Positions 6,815-10,136 of a stretch of 10,136 nucleotides of DNA are shown piece after piece. The translations under genes were made by a program, and so were the position numbers. The DNA comes from Acidobacteriaceae bacterium (GTDB taxonomy: Bacteria; Acidobacteriota; Terriglobia; Terriglobales; Acidobacteriaceae). Location: the NCBI GenBank assembly GCA_030040115.1, contig JASHUH010000261.1, positions 1 through 10,136 of the forward strand, in the 5' to 3' direction. The notes under the pieces are model-generated. The model was not told the origin of the DNA. It did not search any database and saw only the letters and a list, made by a program, of their open reading frames with translations. How positions within the stretch are numbered: the stretch's first letter is position 1; the number at the start of each line of letters is the position of its first letter.

Positions 6815-6825
6815 CGGATCTCCTT
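6812..6825 (-). promoter_or_regulatory. Strong Shine-Dalgarno that fixes a GTG start of the phosphoesterase
   Basis: On the minus strand AAGGAG is followed by ATCCG and then GTG (6812-6814). A TAA in the same frame overlaps the 5' end of this motif, so GTG is the first possible start and the later ATG at 6802 is badly spaced. Confidence 0.7.
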
Positions 6826-6847
6826 AAGATGGTCGCGCACGCTGCGG

Positions 6848-6867
6848 GCGCAATGGGAATTTTGCGC
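6848..6867 (-). other. Small hairpin between the RND permease and phosphoesterase genes
   Basis: GCGCAA (6848-6853) and TTGCGC (6862-6867) form a perfect 6-base stem with an 8-base loop within the 78-base spacer. No T-run follows on the minus strand, so it may be an attenuating or mRNA-end structure instead of an intrinsic terminator. Confidence 0.3.
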
Positions 6868-6892
6868 AAGCAGGATCATTCTCCTTCGCGTT

Positions 6893-9800
6893 TTATGGCG
6901 TTGCCGATTGGGGTTGCGAAGAAAGCGGGTGATGGGACCTTCCGAGCGCGTGCAGGCGCAGGCGATCCATGGCCAGGTAGACCACCGGGGTGGTGTAAAG
7001 CGTAAGCAACTGGCTGAGGAGCAGGCCGCCGACGATGGTGATGCCCAAAGGACGGCGGAGCTCGGCGCCCATGCCGGTTCCGAAGGCCAGGGGAAGCGCT
7101 CCGAAGATGGCCGACATGGTGGTCATCATAATGGGGCGAAAACGGAGCATACAGGCTTCAAAGATGGCGTCGCGTGTGGCCTTGCCCTCCTGCCGTTCCG
7201 CCTGGAGCGCGAAGTCAATCATCATGATGGCGTTCTTTTTGACAATGCCAATCAGCAAAATGATGCCAATGATGGAAATTACGTTGAGGTTGATGTGAAA
7301 GAGCATGAGAGCCAGCATGGCGCCGACGCTGGCCGAGGGCAGAGTGGAGATGATGGTCAGGGGATGCACAAGGCTTTCATAGAGAATGCCGAGCACGATG
7401 AAAACGGCCATCACAGCGGTGGTAATCAGAATCGGCTCAGTCGAAAGGGATTGCTGATAGGCCTGGGCGGTTCCGGCGAAGAAGCCCCGCACCGTGGACG
7501 GTATGGCGAGGTCCTGTTCCATCTCGCCGACTTCGCGGGTGGCGTCACTGAGCGAATAGCCGTTGGCCAAGTTGAAGGAGACGGTGACAGAAGGGAAAAG
7601 CCCGGTGTGGTTGACCTGGAGCGGGGTGGTGCCGGTATGAGCTGTCATCACACCGAGCAGAGGAGAAACCGAGTTGAGGCCCGCGCCCTGCGCCTGGGCC
7701 GGCGAGAAGTAAATGTCATTCAGACCTGACGGATTCTGCCAAAATTGCGGTGCCACCTCCATCACCACGTAATACTGGTTGAGGGGAGTGTAAATAACGG
7801 ATACTTCCTGCTGACCGAAGGCGTTGTAGAGCGAGGAATCGAGCGACTGCGACGTTTGCCCCAAGCGGGCGGCTGTGATGCGATCGTAGGTAAGATTTTC
7901 CTCCAGGCCGCCGTTCTGCTGGTCGGTATTGACATCGACGAGCCCGGGAAGAGACTTCATGTGATCGAGGAGGATGGGACCCCAGTGCGCCAACTCGTCG
8001 ACATCGTTGGACTGGATGGTGTATTGGTATAAGGCGTTGCTGGAGCGGCCGCCGATGCGGATGTCCTGCGCCGGCTGCAGGAAGGCGGAGGCCACGGGCA
8101 GGCGGTCGAGCTTGGGGCGCAGGCGGTTGATGACGTTCATGGCGCTGGTCTGCCGCACATCGCACTTCGGGCTCTCTTTGCACTGGGCGGCGAGAGGCTT
8201 GAGAACAATGTAGATGTTGCCGCTGTTGTTGGCCCCTTGGCCGCCGGTGTAGGCCTCGACATGTTCGACCGCCGGGTCGGCGCGAATGACGTTCACAAGG
8301 GTCAGGATTGAATGGCGCATGAAGGGAAAGGAAGCATCCTGCGGCCCCTGCACGCCGCCTTGGATCCCCCCCGTGTCTTGTAGCGGGAAAAAGCCCTTGG
8401 GAATCTTGACGATCACCACCACGTTCAGGGCGATGGTGAGCCCCAGCGCGAGCAACATCAAGGTGGGATTGTCGAGCGCCCACAAGAGAGAATGCCTGTA
8501 GGTCCAAAGCAGGCCGTCAAAGAACCTTTCGCTGGCGCGGTAAATCCAGTTATGCTTCTCTCCTTGGGGCGGCGCCTTGAGCAGGTGCGCGCACATGCAG
8601 GGCGTAGTGGTGAGGGAAACCGCCAGGGACATGACGATGGCGCAGGAAAGCGTGACTGCGAACTCGCGGAAGAGGCGCCCTATGATCCCGCCCATCATGA
8701 GGATGGGAATGAAAACGGCGATCAGCGAGGTGCTCATGGTGAGAACCGTGAAGCCGATCTCCTGTGCGCCTTTGAGAGCGGCGGCAAAAGGCTCCATGCC
8801 GCTTTCGAGATGGCGGGTGATGTTTTCCATCACCACAATGGCGTCGTCCACCACGAAACCGGTGGCGATGGTGAGCGCCATGAGGGAAAGGTTGTCAAGG
8901 CTGTAACCCAGCAGATACATGGCCGCGAAGGTGCCGACGAGGGAGGTGGGAACTGCGACGCCGGGAATGAGCGTGGCGCGCGGGCTACGCAGGAAGAAGA
9001 AGACGACCAGGATCACGAGCACAATGGCGATGACCAGATTGCGCTCCACATCACGCACGGAAGCGCGGATGGTGTTGGTGCGGTCGTGCACGACGATGGT
9101 GTTGACTCCCTTAGGAAGGATCGCCTCCAGGAAAGGCAATTGCGCGCGGATGCGGTCCACCGTCTGGATAATGTTGGCGCCCGGCTGCCGGAAGATATGG
9201 ATAGACACGGCCCGCTGGCCGTCGACGAAGCCCGCGGTGCGGATGTTGGAAGTCGAGTTCACTACATCGGCTACGTCGGAAAGGCGAACGGCCTGGCCAT
9301 TGTGGTAGCCCACGATGAGCGGCTTGTATTGATTGGCGAGCGAGATCTGGTCGTTGGTAAGAATGTCTTCCGTAGTTTTGCTGTTGGATATCTGCCCGGC
9401 GGGCGCGTCCGAGTTTTCCAGGCTCAGGACCGACTGAACGTCGGCCAGCGTGAGGCCAAAACTTTCCAGCTTCTCCGGATTGATTTCCACGCGCACCGCG
9501 GGCGTGGCGCCGCCGCCGACAAAGACCTGGCCCACGCCGTTGATTTGCGAGAGCTTCTGCTCGAACAGTGTGGAGGCCAGGTCGTAGAGCTTGGTGATGT
9601 CGTATTTGTTGGAGGTGAAGCCGAGGATCAGGATGGGCGCATCGGCGGGATTGACTTTCCGGTAGTACGGATTTTGGGGCAGGTCCGTCGGCAGGTAAGT
9701 GCGCGCGGCGTCGATCCCGGCCTGCACGTCGTGGGCGGCGCCGTTGATGTCACGGCTGAGATCAAACTGGAGAGTGATGCTGGTGCTGCCGAGCGAGCTC

Positions 9801-10048
9801 GACGAGGTCATCTCAGTAACGCCGGCGATGTGGCTGAACTGGCGTTCCAGAGGAGTGGCCACCGAGGCGGCCATGATCTGCGCGCTGGCGCCGGGTAGAC
9901 TGGCCTGCACGTTGATCGTCGGAAAATCCACCTCGGGCAAAGGCGCCACCGGCAGCACGGTGTAGCCGACAGCCCCCGCAAGCGCCACCGCGGCGGTGAG
10001 GAGCGTGGTGCCCACGGGCCGATGAATAAACGGAGAGGAAATGCTCAT
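6893..10048 (-). CDS. mdtC: RND multidrug efflux permease, MdtC-like (HAE1 family)
   Basis: This 1051-residue inner-membrane pump exports drugs or other hydrophobic compounds using the proton gradient, working with a periplasmic adaptor and an outer-membrane channel. The N-terminus closely follows E. coli MdtC: PVAPLPEVDFP, LPGAS, SVATPLER, then AGVTEMTSSSSLGST and RDINGAA. Helix 1 is at about 12-32. The first six-helix block contains FVVDDAIVV with D401 and D402, equal to the proton-relay aspartates D407/D408 of AcrB. The second block contains GIVKKNAIMMIDFA with K938 and N939, matching AcrB K940. Two large periplasmic loops follow helices 1 and 7, as in all RND pumps; length fits (E. coli MdtC is 1025). 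The ATG at 10048 has GGAG a few bases upstream and starts 31 bases after the stop of the preceding gene, which ends like another RND permease. That is the mdtB-mdtC arrangement, where the two form a mixed trimer. All key residues are present, so the pump should be active. Confidence 0.95.
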   Translation of the reverse strand: MSISSPFIHRPVGTTLLTAAVALAGAVGYTVLPVAPLPEVDFPTINVQASLPGASAQIMAASVATPLERQFSHIAGVTEMTSSSSLGSTSITLQFDLSRDINGAAHDVQAGIDAARTYLPTDLPQNPYYRKVNPADAPILILGFTSNKYDITKLYDLASTLFEQKLSQINGVGQVFVGGGATPAVRVEINPEKLESFGLTLADVQSVLSLENSDAPAGQISNSKTTEDILTNDQISLANQYKPLIVGYHNGQAVRLSDVADVVNSTSNIRTAGFVDGQRAVSIHIFRQPGANIIQTVDRIRAQLPFLEAILPKGVNTIVVHDRTNTIRASVRDVERNLVIAIVLVILVVFFFLRSPRATLIPGVAVPTSLVGTFAAMYLLGYSLDNLSLMALTIATGFVVDDAIVVMENITRHLESGMEPFAAALKGAQEIGFTVLTMSTSLIAVFIPILMMGGIIGRLFREFAVTLSCAIVMSLAVSLTTTPCMCAHLLKAPPQGEKHNWIYRASERFFDGLLWTYRHSLLWALDNPTLMLLALGLTIALNVVVIVKIPKGFFPLQDTGGIQGGVQGPQDASFPFMRHSILTLVNVIRADPAVEHVEAYTGGQGANNSGNIYIVLKPLAAQCKESPKCDVRQTSAMNVINRLRPKLDRLPVASAFLQPAQDIRIGGRSSNALYQYTIQSNDVDELAHWGPILLDHMKSLPGLVDVNTDQQNGGLEENLTYDRITAARLGQTSQSLDSSLYNAFGQQEVSVIYTPLNQYYVVMEVAPQFWQNPSGLNDIYFSPAQAQGAGLNSVSPLLGVMTAHTGTTPLQVNHTGLFPSVTVSFNLANGYSLSDATREVGEMEQDLAIPSTVRGFFAGTAQAYQQSLSTEPILITTAVMAVFIVLGILYESLVHPLTIISTLPSASVGAMLALMLFHINLNVISIIGIILLIGIVKKNAIMMIDFALQAERQEGKATRDAIFEACMLRFRPIMMTTMSAIFGALPLAFGTGMGAELRRPLGITIVGGLLLSQLLTLYTTPVVYLAMDRLRLHALGRSHHPLSSQPQSATP

Positions 10049-10079
10049 GCGCTCTCCGGGTGAGACTCCGACCGGCCGC

Positions 10080-10136
10080 TCATGCGTGTTCGGGGAAGAA
10101 GCGGCCAGCGATGCGCTGGGCGATGCGGCTGAAGAA
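10080..10136 (-). CDS. C-terminal end of an upstream gene, probably an MdtB-like RND permease (partial)
   Basis: Reading in from the right edge, 18 codons (FFSRIAQRIAGRFFPEHA) end at a TGA (10080-10082). The aromatic, Arg-rich, amphipathic tail resembles the cytoplasmic C-terminus after the last helix of RND permeases. The stop is 31 bases from the mdtC-like start on the same strand, and mdtB normally precedes mdtC, so MdtB is the best guess. The fragment is too short for a firm call. Confidence 0.5.
   Translation of the reverse strand, partial: FFSRIAQRIAGRFFPEHA

Noticed and set aside
6587..7729. Plus-strand open frame of 380 codons across the phosphoesterase and the end of mdtC
   Set aside because: It crosses two real minus-strand genes, has low-complexity composition (His, Gln, Asp, Gly) and no ribosome site that fits a gene.
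8492..9898. Plus-strand open frame of 468 codons opposite the MdtC-like gene
   Set aside because: It lies wholly antisense to a well-supported RND permease, is rich in Gly, His, Asp and Arg, and shows no membrane segments or motifs. It is a shadow frame.

Overview
The window looks like a chromosomal piece of a high-GC, Gram-negative, outer-membrane-bearing bacterium. Its lptE, holA and mdtBC-type proteins resemble those of Acidobacteriota (Terriglobia). That placement is an inference from remembered protein style, not from a search. Almost every gene lies on the minus strand; the exception is one small EamA-type membrane protein on the plus strand.

Reading along the minus strand from the right edge: (1) the last 18 codons of a protein that is probably an MdtB-like RND permease, then a complete MdtC-like RND permease (6893-10048) and a short metallophosphoesterase (6164-6814). 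(2) A plus-strand single-domain EamA transporter (5699-6130), convergent with the phosphoesterase and divergent from the next block. (3) An envelope/replication block: lptE (5069-5590), an Ig-like/OmpA-like surface lipoprotein (3840-4952) and holA, the DNA polymerase III delta subunit (2410-3576). In E. coli lptE and holA are adjacent; here the OmpA-like gene separates them. (4) A single-chain restriction-modification enzyme with an N-terminal PD-(D/E)XK nuclease and a C-terminal N6-adenine methyltransferase (1-2274). It runs off the left edge, so its C-terminal part and any downstream partners are not visible.

The genes fall into three themes: outer-membrane assembly and efflux (LptE, OmpA-like lipoprotein, MdtBC), core replication (HolA) and DNA defence (the restriction-modification protein). 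The defence gene is visibly less GC-rich than its neighbour holA (sampled 60-base lines give about 47-57% against about 72%), which suggests a transferred gene placed just downstream of a housekeeping cluster. No tRNA, rRNA, CRISPR array, insertion sequence or attachment site was seen. I did not find a clearly new multi-gene system. The best candidates for a second look are the truncated defence gene and the divergent OmpA-like lipoprotein between lptE and holA.
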